Below are positions 1-14,135 of a DNA stretch of 64,000 nucleotides, piece after piece. Under the pieces are notes generated by a model. The model was not told the DNA's origin. It saw nothing but the letters and a program-made list of their open reading frames with translations, and made no database searches. The translations under genes and the position numbers were made by a program. Source of the DNA: Lunularia cruciata. Lineage: Eukaryota > Streptophyta > Marchantiopsida > Lunulariales > Lunulariaceae. The first letter of the stretch is position 1. Every line of letters starts with the position of its first letter. The stretch is from contig OX419762.1 in assembly GCA_948567375.1 (NCBI GenBank), positions 11,538,001 to 11,602,000 on the forward strand, in the 5' to 3' direction.

Positions 1-382
1 ACTTCTTGATCTCGGCCTTGATTAGTTCAGATTTGTTCATGATGTTGTTCACCATAGGCCGTGACACTCTGAAGTGAAGAGCAGCTTTGACCTGGGACTT
101 CCCGCCTTTGACGAAGTTAATCACATTCAGCTTCTGACTTAGACTCATCCTTGCCCGGCTTTCGCTCTTCTTACTAGAGATCATCATTGATTTTGATTCT
201 ACTATAGGAGCGCAATGCTTTATGAAATGTATATTCTCGTAGGGTCCCCTCACAATAGGCCAACATTAGTTTCCCATCATATATGACATCATATAGAGTC
301 ATACTTGCTATAGGCACACCCTCGATATAGTGACACCTAGATGCCGCACCAACAAGTGTCACTATATCGAGGGATAACTCTA
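1..382 (-). mobile_element. Partial pogo/Tigger-like DNA transposon (5' end of transposase plus one TIR)
   Basis: This matches 32099-32463 almost base for base, so it is a second copy of the pogo-like element found complete at 29892-32463, cut by the window edge. On the minus strand it carries the start of the transposase with its CENP-B-type N-terminal helix-turn-helix (start codon region near 140-190). Its terminal inverted repeat lies at about 354-382 and is followed by TA at 383-384. Compared with the complete copy it has about 18 extra bases near 313-330 that repeat the subterminal motif GATATAGTGACA. Coding capacity beyond position 1 is unknown. Confidence 0.8.
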
Positions 383-3300
383 TATACAAGTAAATTATAT
401 ATATATAGTTCTTGTCTTTGCAATGGAATGGTTGAGTATACAATTTGAATGCAAACTTTTCTTAATTGATCATTGATGAAGAGAAGTTATTTCTTTTAAC
501 AAAAGGCAATCTTTTGGTCTACTTTTGTTTTTTGATATGAATGTGTACATTACCCCTATAGGATCTTGCTATCCTCATAACTAAAATTTTAGTGTTTATA
601 TTATGTGTTCCACTGGGTTCATCAACAAAAAGGAGTTACTTTTTTTGGTTGTATATGCATCAATAACCATGTCAAACATAATTTATTGATCAACATTAGG
701 GTTTGGTATGCTAGTGCACACATCCACTTGGAATTGCTCAACTAGGTAATTATGGTGTACCTCAATCAAGTAATTTATTTCTAAATGTTTAAGAAGAACA
801 ATTGAAAGCAAAAAGTTAAGGTTCTAAGGGATTTTCAAGAATTCCCAAGGGGCTCAAGCAAATAAGGAAAACCTAAACTTTTCATTTCTTCAACATTTAT
901 ATCTTGGGAAGCCATTATAAAATAGCTTGATATTCATCATATATATCTACTTTATATGTGTTCTAAAGAGCATATGGATTCCCTGGGATACAAAAAGTCT
1001 ATATGTCACAAAAGAGCATGTAATAGAGCATTTCATTACATTCCAATAAATTTGATGATGCATAGATTCTATTTTTCTTTAGTTTTTGTAACCCAAGTGC
1101 AACATATATAGTTGGGTTGTGAACATGCTTGTCCATAATACAAGTATATTAAAACAAATTTGCACTTTTAATAAAATATGTAAATATAAGGTTTACTAAC
1201 AAAGTATATAATAAATTAAAAATAATTATTAACATATTATTTTGTATTTGTAATTTTCCTTTTAAATTATATAGTAAAATCTGATTTGAAATTTTCTTCA
1301 ATTTTAAAAATTCTGTAATTAAAATAAAAAAAAAGCCTATCGGAAGATATCTCCTTTTGATCGAGAGATACTCCTTACTCATGTAATCCATGCATATATG
1401 CATTCATAGTGGTATTTACTGAATTTAGTCATATATACATCTCTTAAATTTTTTATAGTGCCATTTTATTGTCAAGATACTTACAAAATCATTGTTTAGA
1501 TATAACTTTCCTTTTGTGCTCAGGTGTTATTTTCTAGAAAACATGCTACAACCACCAAATTTCAACCTCTTGGTAAAATATTACATTTTGGTAAATTTTT
1601 GAATTTCAACATCGGTATCAAAGTTGATTGGCCTACAAAATGGGACAATAGCTTTACACTTGGACCTCCTACCATAAACACGATCATGCATAAGGTATGA
1701 ATCAAATAACTTAGATGTTGAAATCTAAACAAATTAAGTGGATACACAAGACATTGGTATTCTTCTTATTTATATTTTGATTCTTATCTATATCTCCCTT
1801 ATAGAACATGTGGGTGTATATGCAAATGCTAAAAATTGATTCTTGACAAGCAGTAGTAGACTGTGCATTTCTAGAGGAGCTATGACTTTTGAATCTTGTA
1901 AGGTTTACTTCTACTCCTGAGGTTTATGATATTTAGCTATACGCCTTATTAGATTTCATGTTTGTTTTTCTACCCAATCTAGAGATTATCCATTTTTGAA
2001 CTAAAATATGAATATATTCTTTCCAATTGGAGACCATGATTTTAATTTCTTATTCATCAACTCCCAAAAATTTCAAGGAGTATAGGATGAAGTTAGAGAG
2101 GTGATCTTAGAGTTTGAATTGTACAAACCATTTCCAAACTAAGTGTGACTTCTATTCTCTAATTAATACTTATTTGACACTTGTATGAGATCTTTATTAT
2201 AAAAAAACATGTGTGACAATATATTGTATGTGCAAGGATATCTCCGAGCTAAAATAAAGGTGTATCTTGATCAATTCCTATATATAAAATATAAAATTAT
2301 ATAATATTTTGTTCACATTTTTTATATTTTATAATTAATATCTCAAAAATATTGATATCATCCTTATATATAATTTATTATTGATCAGATGATGACATGG
2401 AAATACAAATCCAAACACAAATGTAACACGTATTGAATTCTCATATGTTTAAAAAAAAATCATCCAATAGAATTTTGATATAAAGATGTACATTTTATAA
2501 AGATATTATCAAAATTCATTATATTCTTGTTCACCATTGTTTTCATATTATGAAAAGATAATAATTGCTCAATTTGGGCATTGCAAGTATTGTATCAAAC
2601 ACTTTCTTCATTTTTGGCAGTTTTCTTAAGATGAGGAGTGTTTGGACAGGAAGCAAAGGAGAATGAGTAGAAGAATTTTCCCAAGTAAAATTATTTATGC
2701 CAAATACTATTCTTGAACTCCATAGGGTGAGGATTTTAGAGGATTACATTGCAAGTAGCTACTCCATTCATTTTAAATTCTTGCAAAATTATTCACGTTT
2801 GATTACTATTGTTATACAATAGAAGACCAAGGCCTAAGGTGTGGAGTCCAAGAATGAGGCTTATAATAAGACTTAAGAGCTCACATGGTAGACTCACTTG
2901 TACTCTTTCTCAAACAACTCTTTGTGTATCTGACTCTAGAATCAAATATCTTGTGTGCTATTGCTTCTCATCAATGTTGGGTGTTCAATTTGTGTTTCTA
3001 TTTCTCTTTTTTTCAGATTAGCATAACAAATAGTATTTGTCTCTTTCTTGAAGCTTCCTTGTAGTTATGGTTATGAGGTTTTGAAGAATATGCATCTACA
3101 CATCAATAGCGGAGACAAAAACCATTACACAAGAAGATACATGCAGTTGACTCACTATGCTTCTTGGGTGTCTCTTATCCTCAACTTGGAAATAAGGATG
3201 CCATAATTGTTTTTGGTGGTTGAGGTGTTATGTTATCCAAATACATGATGTGAGGGGACATGATAGTGCTAGTGCTTCATCTAAACAAAGAGAACTACAT

Positions 3301-3935
3301 TTACACCATAATTTTTTAGCAATGTTGTGTTGTCTTCCTTTTAAGTACAAGAGGAAATTAAAAAATTAATAAAATTAAATCTATTACTTAAAAAACATTT
3401 ATCTTGTGGTTTTTGTAGCCAATGAAAGAGTAGTTTAGTGTGGTTTATTTCCATATTATTGGAGTAGATTTTACAATGGATCCAATGGTTGAACTATTAC
3501 CATGTCAGCAATCTATGTACATTCAAGTGATTGGCCATGTGGATTACAATCATGTTCTCTTTGAGTACTTTTGATGTATGTAGGGGGTGGAGATTTGATA
3601 GACAGGGTGTGTTTTATTTAAGGAGTCTTGAGCAAGAGTAAGATGTTGAGAGTGAGAGTTATAATAGAGTGTGGAAGTTAGAGAATCAAAAAGAGTTTAG
3701 GGAAGGCAATTATGAAGAAAAGACCATAATTGGAGAGAAGAATGGACAAGCTATTGCTTGGAGACAAAAAAAAGGGAATTGAGCAAATTTTGGGTAGGTT
3801 AAGATCAATTGAAACAAGGAGGATCAATTCATACCCAGATGAACAAACTAGAGAATTTTGAGAGTTCTATCATATCTTTTCAAGATTTGTCATTGAGGCT
3901 AGAGAGTAAAAAAAGTGCTTATTAAGTTGAGCTTG
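383..3935. repeat. Left copy of a ~4 kb segmental duplication (flank of the pogo element)
   Basis: The sequence follows 32464-36305 collinearly at roughly 95% identity by eye. Both copies start at the same TA beside the same transposon end, so the duplication happened after that transposon had inserted. The match stops at about 3935. The other copy holds about 305 extra bases at 35276-35581 that are absent here near 3193. No convincing gene is present; short open frames such as 2809-3021 are not conserved in the second copy. The last 500 bases (3430-3935) correspond to one arm of the palindrome described at 35820-38500. Confidence 0.85.
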
Positions 3936-3954
3936 ATATAAGAGAAGTTAGTAT

Positions 3955-5199
3955 CTATGTCCTAAGCTACCAAGATCACCGAGAATGGGATCAAACTACC
4001 TCTTCCAGCCAAAGCTACAAGTGTATAGATAATAGTTGGCCAATCACTAGGACAAAAAGTGAGGGTGGACCAATTGGCTAGGGCACCAGTCTAAGAACAA
4101 GAGATTTAGGGGTCAAACCCTATTGCACACAATCTAGCCGGATGGGTAGATTTGCCAAACAATGACCAAGATCTACTCTAAGCTAGCTAGCCTCACATAG
4201 TCTTCTAGGCCTTTGTAGCCTCTCATAGCCCACAACCCTATGCCTCCAAATTTGGCAAAAACTCCATCAACTCTTGCCAAAATTTGAAACTTCAAAACTC
4301 CTCCAAATCTGGCCAAAATCTAATGTAAACTCTAGCAAAAATCTGACACAAACTATAAATTTAGGTGACTGCCAAATCCTCTGCTAACTCTCCACTCAAG
4401 CTAAATTGAATTAATAGGTTTTTCCAAATCACAAATTCACAAGAATAGGTTCCCAACTCCACCTTCAATTTTACTTTCTAAGCCCAACTTGCAACAAATT
4501 GGTCCTACCTTCACCTCTTGAGCTCAAAATCACAACCATTCATACAAAATTTCTTCTTCTTTGCTCAAAAATTGGCGAGCGCTTCTACACACCGTCTGCC
4601 TTATTGCCAAATTTGCATTAAGTAACGAGCTTCTGCACACCAGAGAAAACTTGAACTTTGATCGAGCTACCAATGATCCACTACATTTGGAGATACCACC
4701 AACACTCGTAGTTTCTATACCCAATTTCCCCTGATTTCACTTCTTTGATGTAATCAGATGGTTTACAACTCTTGAATCAACTCAACTTAGATCAATACTT
4801 GATCTATCACTCTATAAATTGCCAACAACTTGGCACTGATTACAGTCAAGCCACACCCACTCTAGCTAAGAGAATCCACGTGATGCTCGCAGGCCTCTGT
4901 CCACCATAGCCAAGAACTCGAAGGCTCAACATAAAAGAAGTGAGCTCTTTGGAGCTACACTTCAAAAGTATACCCTTGGACTTGTGCTAGGTTTGAAACC
5001 CTAATGGTCTTGTTGATGGCACACTTGACAATGTGAATGGTGCAAAGTGACAATGAGCCCCACCATGAAGTCAATACCCAAACACAAAATCTGACCGTCA
5101 GAAAGTAGTCTATGGGAAACTGCTAAAATACCTCTAACAACTATCACTACAACTCCAATGTCCGGGAAATCTAGATGCGACACTACAAATGGCATGACA
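3955..5199 (-). mobile_element. Solo LTR of a gypsy-type retrotransposon
   Basis: 4300-5199 aligns with the LTR at 44613-45524 and with the LTR fragment at 56191-56637. All share the outer end that reads, on the plus strand, GATGCGACACTAC followed by a terminal GACA. 3955-4300 resembles the older LTR at 46.8-47.3 kb through the block around GGTCAAACCCTATTGCACAC. No gag or pol flanks it, so it is probably a solo LTR. The left boundary is uncertain by about 50-100 bases. The repeat unit of 5200-13690 begins directly after its end. Confidence 0.65.
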
Positions 5200-6554
5200 A
5201 TTTCAATAATTTTTGTGAATAAGGACAAAATCTTATAAGAAGCAAAATTCACGATCCATAAAAGTTATGGGTTATGGGGTTTACAAGATGCTATGTAAAC
5301 ATTAATTAGAGTAATAATTGTCCTTTATTTGACTTTGAATCTTTTATTGCTTGTAGTCAAACTAGGGAAGTGAAAGGTTTGTTCATCATTTTCTATTCTT
5401 GACGTGAAGATTTGTGGCACTCCTTATTGAGTTTGTTATATTTACAAACAATCTTATCATTCCTTGTTGAGGTTGTGATATTCACAAAAAATTCTAATAC
5501 TCCTTCTTGAGTTTGTTATGTTGTTGAGGTTTGAAAAATTAGTTATTGATCAAGATCTTATGTGATTAGACATATTTGCAAAAGTGAAGGAATAGACAGT
5601 GAATATTAAGGAATACAATGCATTTGGTACCCATTTTCAACTCATGAAAAAAATAGCAAAATGTATCAAATGGAGTATTGGAGGAGAAGTAAAAGGGGAA
5701 GATGATAGTTTAGGGTAGTAGGGAGGAGAAATCAATCTCTTCCCTTATCAAGAAATCAATAGTCAACTTACTAATAGTCAATGTACTATTATTTATCTTT
5801 GCATAAGCCATTTGGAATAGGTTATCAAGAAATTAATAGTGAGCTTACTAGTAGTGAATGTAATATTATTTGTCTATTGAGCAAGCCATTAGTAACAGGT
5901 TGAATCTATATTCATGAGCATTGCATACTTATATGATATATCTTTATTATATCAATTGCTAGTAGCAATCGTCATGAAGATGTACAAAACAATGTTTAGT
6001 CTACACTATTTGTATGATAGTGTTATTTAGAAGTGCCATCATAATTACTTGTGTTTTACATAATAAATACAACCGTATCTCTTCTCTCCTCTTAATAATT
6101 TTACACAAACAAGAATCTCTATGATTGATCACATCACATGCACTCTATAAAATCCTATCAAGATTCTAAAGTCCTAGTCTAATGAGTCTCTGTCAAGGAC
6201 AAAAGATCTAGAGGATCATCAATTGTCTTTGTAATTAGAGAGAAACAGAGAACACTCATAAAACAAGTTCAATTCTTGAATAAATTATAATTGGATGATA
6301 ATGTCAAGATAATTATTGGATCCTAATTCATGAACTCGATGAAGAAATTGTCCACTTTTCCTCAACTTTTTCCTTAATAATTTCTTCCAATCACTTGTGA
6401 TATGATCCAACAGTCTTGATTCTCTTTGGCTTGTTTACAATATTATTCTACCTTCACATCCACTTAGTTTATTTTATAGATGTTAGGTTAGTTGCATATT
6501 CATATGTGGATTATATATAACAAAAAAAACCAAAGAGAAAAATCTATTTTGCAT

Positions 6555-7545
6555 GGTTAATTTGGTTCACCATGATTGCCTTTCTCTCTTGTTATTCACC
6601 AACAATCACCATGCCAAACTAAAGATCTCATGAGCTACTTATATATCTATGGTATCTTCTAGTTTTACACAAAATAGTCCATTGTTCACATTGACCTTGT
6701 CACAAGGCAACCCAATGGGGCAATTTACATCAAAACAACTTCCTCTCTTGACAATCTGTCTAATATGGATATTTAATGCTTGTTATAGAAAAAGAACTAA
6801 CAAAATTCGGGCTTGGTGCATCCATAGATTTTGAGCACTTAAAGTCTCAAGATATATTGCTGTGATAGACATAAGAAGAGAAATAGCAATCTATCCAATC
6901 TATGTTATTTCTCAAGTCTCCTCATCATTCACCTCAAAGCAAACTCTATTACTTCTCAAGACACATCATAAATGGCTAATGCACCCCATATGGCATACCA
7001 TCACACAACCCCATTTTCTTTGTGGCCTCATGAAATTAATCTTTGTTTGGTTAATTTGGTTTACCATGATTGCATTTCTCTCTTGTTATTCACCAACAAT
7101 CACCATGCCAAACTAAAGATCTCATGAGCTACTTATATATCTATGGTATCTTCTAGTTTTTACACAAAATAGTTCATTGTTCACATTGACCTTGTCACAA
7201 GGCAACCCAATGGGGCAATTTACATCAAAACAACTTCCTCCCTTGACAATCTGTCTAATATGGATATTTAATGCTTGTTATAAAAAAAGAACTAACCAAA
7301 TTCGGGCTTGGTGCATCCATAGATTTTGAGCACTTAAAGTCTCAAAATATATTGTTGTGATAGACATAAGAAGAGAAATAGCAATCTATCCAATCTATTT
7401 TATTTCTCAATGCTCCTCATAATGCACCTCAAACAAAACTCTATTACTTCTCAAGACACATCATAAATAGCTGATGCACCCCATATGGCATACCATCACA
7501 CAACCCCATTTTCTTTATGTCCTCATGAAATTAATCTTTTTTTAG
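6555..7545. repeat. Tandem duplication, 494-bp period
   Basis: 6555-7048 and 7049-7545 are near-identical direct copies; both open with GGTTAATTTGGTT and contain the block CAAGGCAACCCAATGGGGCA. The equivalent place in the later copies (51.3-51.9 kb and 58.5-59.1 kb) has one copy only, so this expansion is private to copy A. Confidence 0.85.
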
Positions 7546-8692
7546 TTTATTCAACTTTGAATATTCATGATATTTTTGCAGAATATGATGTTTCAGCAAG
7601 TCCACTTTCACACATAGAAGATTTTTAAATTTCCTAAGGCTAAACTTCCATGTGGCATGTTCTACATCTTCTTCTATCTCTCTCACATGCATAATTAACA
7701 TAATATAGTGTAATGTTATTCACTTAATATACTTATATATTATTTTCCAATTTTTATACTAAATGCACTTTCATGAATTTTCATTCCTAAAACATTTTAT
7801 AGAGTTTTTAGTTCTACTCATCCTATTTTTTATTGGTTCTCATAAAAATTTCATAGATGTCACTATTCTACCGTAAATGTCATATCATTCTTATATCTAA
7901 AACTGCAGTCATTCTATTGTATCATGCCTATACAAAAGTATCCATTACAAGACATAAGTTAGTATAATGTAATTCTTACATGCTACTTTGGGCCCAAAAA
8001 AGAATATGGTGCCAAAAAAAGCTCCACTCTATCCTTGGGTTTACCATGCAAAGCAATGTCTAGCTTTGAATTGAAAAATGTACTATCAATGAATGGTATG
8101 CTTTCAAATTGCTTGGATTCTTTAAGTTTTCTTGATTTCACTTTTTTTTGTGTCATTTTTGTATCCTCCTAAAATTTAACTTGAGGAATTGTTGATCCCA
8201 AATAGATCATTTCCATTTCAATGAGTTCAAATATGTATCATATTAAGATATGATTATTGTTCAAATATGCATACTCAACCACTCCATTGCAAAGACAATA
8301 ACTCATTGAAACTCCTCCTTCTTATGGAGAGAATGTAACATTAACACGGAGAAGTTGGTTGAACACAAGACAATCCTTTTGTCGCTTAATTTTAAGCCTT
8401 CCTCTATTGCCCTGATGGAGTTGCTGAGGGGTGGATCCTCTCCAGGATTCCTCCTTACCAGGTTCAACAGGTTATGTCAACAAGTACAGTATAACCATAA
8501 CAGACAGAAGCCAAATAGAGGACTGAATTACCAACTAAACAACCGAAGCATATCACTCTAAAGTTCTCTACTTGACAACTACATAACTCTATTATATCTG
8601 CTTATATTACACCAAGTAGTAGAAAATGTATGCACAGTAGGACCAGCCCACTCACGATAAAGTTCAATGCATCTGCTCCGGCACTTATGTTT

Positions 8693-8866
8693 CCCAAAAA
8701 GTCCCTAAGTACACTTCATTTTTAAATTGTCCATATCCAAACTTAGGTTTTGGATGTTCATGTCTATATGTCATGAGATCCCAAAAAGTCCCTAAGTACA
8801 CTTCATTTTTAAATTGTCCATATCCAAACTTAGGTTTTGGATGTTCATGTCTATATGTCATGAGAT
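8693..8866. repeat. Tandem duplication, 87-bp period
   Basis: 8693-8779 and 8780-8866 repeat the same sequence, starting CCCAAAAAGTCCCTAAGTAC. The homologous sites at 10.84 kb and 53.17 kb carry one copy. Confidence 0.85.
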
Positions 8867-10106
8867 GTAACTGTATTTGTATGTAAATGTCATTTAGACA
8901 AAATCTAATCCATTTTGTTGTTTCTGAATGACGACTTCATTCCATAAGTCAATGAAGAATATTTCATTCCCTAAGATAGGTCGTATAAACTTGTATCCTT
9001 TTCGTTAATCAGAATTCATATAACTTGATTATATACTTGTACGAAATACTTAATTCGTTCACATATTGATACAATGAACAAGTTGTCATTCTCTTCTCCT
9101 TCGTAAGGCAAATATATAATATTTACTAAACATGAAGTTTCTTAAAATCCAACATTCAAACTCTAAATATCAAATGTTGAAGTCCGAAAGGTCAAATATA
9201 CTCAAATGTCCATATCTACAAACTAAAATATCCATTTTCAAATTCAGATGTAAAATTCTCTAATTCACATTTCCATATCTTGAACACAAACGTTCATGCG
9301 GTAAGTTGTCCAATTCAATATCCCGAACATCCTATTGACTTGTAATAAAAAGTAAGAAATAATATATACTAATTCTATTTTTTGGTATAAATTATAAATT
9401 AATAAATTACTAACTGAAATTTCATAAACTTGTTAATCTAAGCTCATATTTTGCAAGTTCAAGAATTTATAAATAAAATAAACTTATATACAATATAATA
9501 ATAAACTGAACCTAAAAGGATATTATAATTTAAATTTCATTGGAAGAAAGAAAGATTATAAAAACATTGATATTTGATCCAATCAATAATAAAGAGAATG
9601 AATATTCTTTATCCACTAGATTTTAAAATTATTTATAAAAAGTCTATTATGCCAGGTAAAGAACTTGAATTAGAGAGGTTCAAGAGCAAAAATGGAGATT
9701 TAGAATCTTACTTCACTTCACTATTTGCTTTCATAATCAAATCCAAATCTCATTGATCTCAGTGTGCTACTATAATCTTTTTATGTCTAGTTATTTTATG
9801 TATCTTTTAAATATGATAATTAAATATATATCTACAACCCCCTAAAATATCCTAGCACGTCAAATCATAAAAGAAAATAAAAATGGTCAGATAGACTCAC
9901 AAATCAAAATATGCTATATAAATCATTTTTTCCAAATTATGTATTATCACTTTATATTTGAAACAGATCCATATTCTGAAACGCTTTACTATGTAAAACT
10001 CCAACCAAGGGCATAGTATTCTTCCATAGTCAAGACAGCAAAGCAAGATTTTGAACTAGAATCAGGATCTACATTAATTTTTTGTGCGGAAGAGGAGTAA
10101 GCTATT

Positions 10107-10341
10107 TTCTTTAGCTGTAGATTAACACATAGATGCAACACGTCCACCGCTCTCCATAAGTTACAATTGGAAGCAACAAGGGTTCATTGGACAAGGTGAT
10201 TGTATTTAGAAAATCTTATCCAAAACATGAAATTTTGAACTATGTAAAATGATGCTTGTGCAGTTTATGGACAAAAAATCCCAATGGTTTTGTGGAAATG
10301 GGTTTGGTGGTCCATAAATTCCATCCATCCTATTCTTGCTT
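10107..10341. repeat. 235-bp segment nearly identical to 40853-41087
   Basis: Both copies have the same length and differ at only a few positions. At 40853-41087 the block is the leader next to the primer-binding site of a gypsy-type element. Here it sits exactly between the two internal duplicates of repeat copy A, with no LTR or gag attached. It is probably a captured or deleted retroelement fragment. Confidence 0.8.
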
Positions 10342-13300
10342 CCTCTACTGCCTCTATTTAAGCCTTCCTCTATTGCCCTGATAGAATTGCTTTGGGGTGG
10401 ATCCATCTCCAGGATTCCTCCTTACCAGGTTCAATAGGTTATTGTCAAAAAGTACAACATAATCATAACAGACAAAAGCCAAATAGAGTACTAAATTACC
10501 CACTAAACAACCATAGCATATCACTCTAAAGTTCTCTACCTAACAATTACATAATTCTACCATATTTGCTTATATTACTGTGTGACTTGCATAGCTCGGA
10601 TATCTTAGATGCGGTAGGGAAAATTTCTCATATATTGGAGCTTAGCACCATGTTACCTTTTTATGTCTCTCCCTTGTACGGCTTGATGGGTCTTCCCATC
10701 ATTTTTTTTTGTATGCAATCGCCTTTTCTCTATTATATTACACCAAGTTAGTAGAAACTGTATGCACAATAGGACCAACCCACTCACGATAAACTGCAAT
10801 GCATCTGCTCCGGGCTTAAGATTGCACCTATGTTTCCCAAAAAGTCACTAAGTACACTTCATTTTTAGATTGTTGGTATCCAAACTTACATTTGGATGTT
10901 CACGTCTATATGGCATGAGATGTAATTGTATTTGTATGTCAATGTCATTCAGACAAAATCTAATCCATTTTTCTGTTTCTGAATGACTACTTCATTCCAT
11001 AAGTCAATGAAGAATATTTTGTTCCCTAAGATAGGTCGTATAAACTTTTATCCTTCTCGTTAATCGGAATTCATATAACTCCATTATATACTTGTATGAA
11101 ATAGTTAATTTGTTCAGATATTAATACAATGAACAAGTTGCTCCTTGGTAAGGCAAATATCTAATATCTACTAAACATGAAGTTTCTTAAAATCCAACAC
11201 TCAAACTCTAAATATCAAATTTTGAATTCTGAAAGGTCAAATATACTCAAATGTCCAGATCTACAAACTAAAATATCCATTTTTCAAATTCAGATGTAAA
11301 ATTCTCTAATTCATATTTCCATATCTTGTACACAAAATATTGGACAATTGGGCGGTAAGCTCAATTGTCCAATTCTAGATCTCGAACATCTTATTGACTC
11401 ATAATACAAAGTAATTAATAATATATAATAATTATAATACTATTTATTTATTTATTTATTTAATAACTGAAATTCATTTGACCATTAAAGTTCAAAAACT
11501 TGTTAAATTAAGCTTATATTTTGCAAGTTCAAGAACTTTAAGATAAAATAGAAAATTTAAAGTATAATACTAAAATGAACCTAAAAGGACATTGAAGAAA
11601 TTATAAAGAGATTTTATATTTTACTCTACTATAATTTAAATTTCATCGAAAAAAAAAAGATTATAAAAATGTTGATATTTGATCCAATCAATAATAAAGG
11701 GAATGAATATTCTCTATCCACTAGATTTTAAAATTATATTCTATTATGCTAGGTAAAGAACTTGAACTTGAGAGGTTAAAGAGAAGAAAGGGAGATTTAG
11801 AATCTTACTTCACTTCACCATTTGTTTTCATAATCAAAGAATCCAAATCTCATTGATGTGCTACTATAATACTTTTATGTCTAGTTATTTTATATATCCT
11901 TGAAATATAATAATTAAATAATATATCTATGAGCACTTAAAATAACCTAGCACATCAAATCATAAAAGAAAATAAAATGTTTAGATAGACTCACAACTCA
12001 AAATATGCTATATAAATCATTTATCCAACTTATGTATTGTCAATTTATACTTGAAAGAGATCCATATTCTGAAATGCTTTACAATGAAAAACTCAAACCA
12101 AGGCAAAGTATTCTTCCATAGCCAAGACAACAAAGCAAGATTTTGAATTCCACCATTTCCATGTTAAAGAGTGCAAAGCAGAATCCTAGAATCACGATCC
12201 ACTGCATTCCCCGTATCTAACATATCTAAGAAGAAGAGTATGCCATTTGCCAAAAGACAATGTTTGATGCTCCAACCCAAAGCCACTTATTCTTCCATAG
12301 TCAGGACCATAGAGCAAAATATTGAGTTAAGCCATATTCCTTGATGTTCAAGAGTATAAAGCGGAGTCCTAGAATTAAGATCCATATTATTCTTTTGTGC
12401 GGAAGAGGAGTAAGCTATTTTTCACACTATGTTTGCTTCATGTATTCTTCAAAATTGCTTTTCTCAATGTGTTTGCAAAGCATAACAAATAAATAAATAA
12501 TATGCTTTAACACTTTCAAAGTTTATCAACCATTAAAATTATCTTAGTAATGGTTGAGAAAATTTAAGAATTGTAAAGTATTTAAATTCTTAAATTTTAT
12601 TATTATTATCTAAAATTTAAATTAGATCTGAACTACACAAAATAATATCATACCCTTGAAACAAAGGCTACCATTGTCCTCCTCAGTGAAGATTGTAAAG
12701 CAATATTTTGAGTTTAGATATATTTCTTAATGTTCAAGAATCCAAAGCAAGATTCTAGAATTACACTTTGGCATACTCCTCTTTTGTGTCTAAGAAGAAG
12801 AAGAAATTTCTTGTTTTCTAAAAGAAAGAATCCATTTGCACTGCAATCCATTCTCAAATTATAATCAATAATAATACACTTATAAACTCTACACGTTACA
12901 TTGACAGTCTATGTTATCATTGTAATGGTTGACATGATTGAAAAAATTGGCAAATAGTTCTCAAGTGATGAGTTCTTAGCACTAAGTTTTGAATCTTTTG
13001 ATATTAACAAGAACAAAGGAAAACACATGAAAAAAATGTAACACTAGAAAACACTATAACACCTTGTTGAAAATTGCTCAAAGAGTAAAGATGAAGTCCA
13101 TTGTCTCTTTGTGTGTAGTTCCTCTTGCCTTGGAACATCATACAAAAATGAGAAGCATAGAACTTTACTAATGTTGTGGCTTGGACTACTTCAATTTGAG
13201 TTTCAATCTAATGAAGAGGATTAAGTGTAGCAACCAATTGAAACTAATAACACTTGAGCACTTACCAATTGCAAGCATTCTCTCCTATGTACAATTTTTT

Positions 13301-13689
13301 GTAACAAAAATTTGTGATGCTCATATATGGATCCATTTGCAAGCTCACATATGTGAGCCTTAAACACTAACACCCACATCCATCTATATTACTCTAAGAG
13401 TAGGGACAAGAGATAGTCCACTGAAACAATTTTCAGCTAATAAATTGCAATAGAATTGACAATTCAAATGTAGATCCTTAAAAACTCATCCTCCATTAGT
13501 AACAATGAGAAAGGTAGCTTGCAAGTTCTACTATGAAAGAAAGATCTTACATAAGATAGAGTGAATGTCTTATATATATGCAAAGAACAATCACACAAAT
13601 CAACAAGAAAATAGGAACAAAGAAGTAAATTGTCCATATTGAAGAAGCAATTAATCCATATTCAACAATTATGAATATTTTTATGTGTG

Positions 13690-14135
13690 CTACCAAGGAG
13701 TTGATCATTCACCAGCTTTTCTAATTTTTTCATTGCGTTTAGCATTTCAACACCATTGTATGTAGTAATACTTATGATGCGGGTTGATAAGCTAACTTTT
13801 GCAATATTTTAAATACAATATTGCTAGTAGTAGTTGCATTATGGAGAGGAGAAAAACAATTGAATGTCAAGATTGTAAATAGGAACTGCCTATTTTCATC
13901 CACCCAATAAGCCATAAAAGAAATATAACCTAAAAAAATTCTTGATGACCAACAATCAAGTGTGAGCTTAAAGCAAGAATGAACTCCATCCAATAGCAAA
14001 AAAATATTTAATTGGTAGTTGTGAACTCAACCTCAAGAGCTCTACAAAGTGTATGCCAATTAAGAACTCTATAATGTTCACACAATGTTGATATGACATT
14101 CTTGAATGATGATTTTTCAATGGAAGTAAATTATT
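13690..14135 (-). pseudogene. hAT-family transposase relic
   Basis: Minus-strand frames resemble the middle of plant hAT (BED-finger) transposases. One frame around 14000-14135 reads like the region before the first catalytic block (FTSIEKSSFKNVI followed by a conserved helix). Another frame at 13772-13999 has LTLDCWSSR, a match to the hAT T-L-D-x-W-T-S motif, followed by YISFMAYWVDE and a later L-H-N-A-T-T block. At least one frameshift near 13985 and several stops separate the pieces, so it is inactive. No terminal repeats or C-terminal dimerisation domain were found. The family call is inference from these motifs. Confidence 0.6.

Larger units (their letters stand above)
8396..12418. repeat. 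Large internal duplication inside repeat copy A (8396-10106 and 10366-12418)
   Basis: Both segments run from the GGGGTGGATCC / CCAGGATTCCTCC block through the same AT-rich order to GTGCGGAAGAGGAGTAAGC. The first copy lacks about 300 bases present in the second (12140-12400). They diverge more than the 7159-bp tandem repeat does, so this is an older event. No coding content is seen in either. Confidence 0.75.
5200..13690. repeat. Divergent copy (A) of the large non-coding repeat that is tandemly duplicated at 49978-64000
   Basis: From about 5205 the sequence aligns with 50020 onward, in the same order, to about 13690 (equivalent to about 56050). It is longer than the 7159-bp unit because it carries its own internal duplications: 494 bp at 6555-7545, 87 bp at 8693-8866, and a large one pairing 8396-10106 with 10366-12418. 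It is AT-rich and has no long open frame. It may be a decayed retroelement or Helitron-like body, but I recognise no transposase, reverse transcriptase or termini. Confidence 0.75.

Noticed and set aside
4080-4150. tRNA-like GGTCAAACCC stretch
   Set aside because: No cloverleaf could be built around it, and the block recurs inside LTR sequence.
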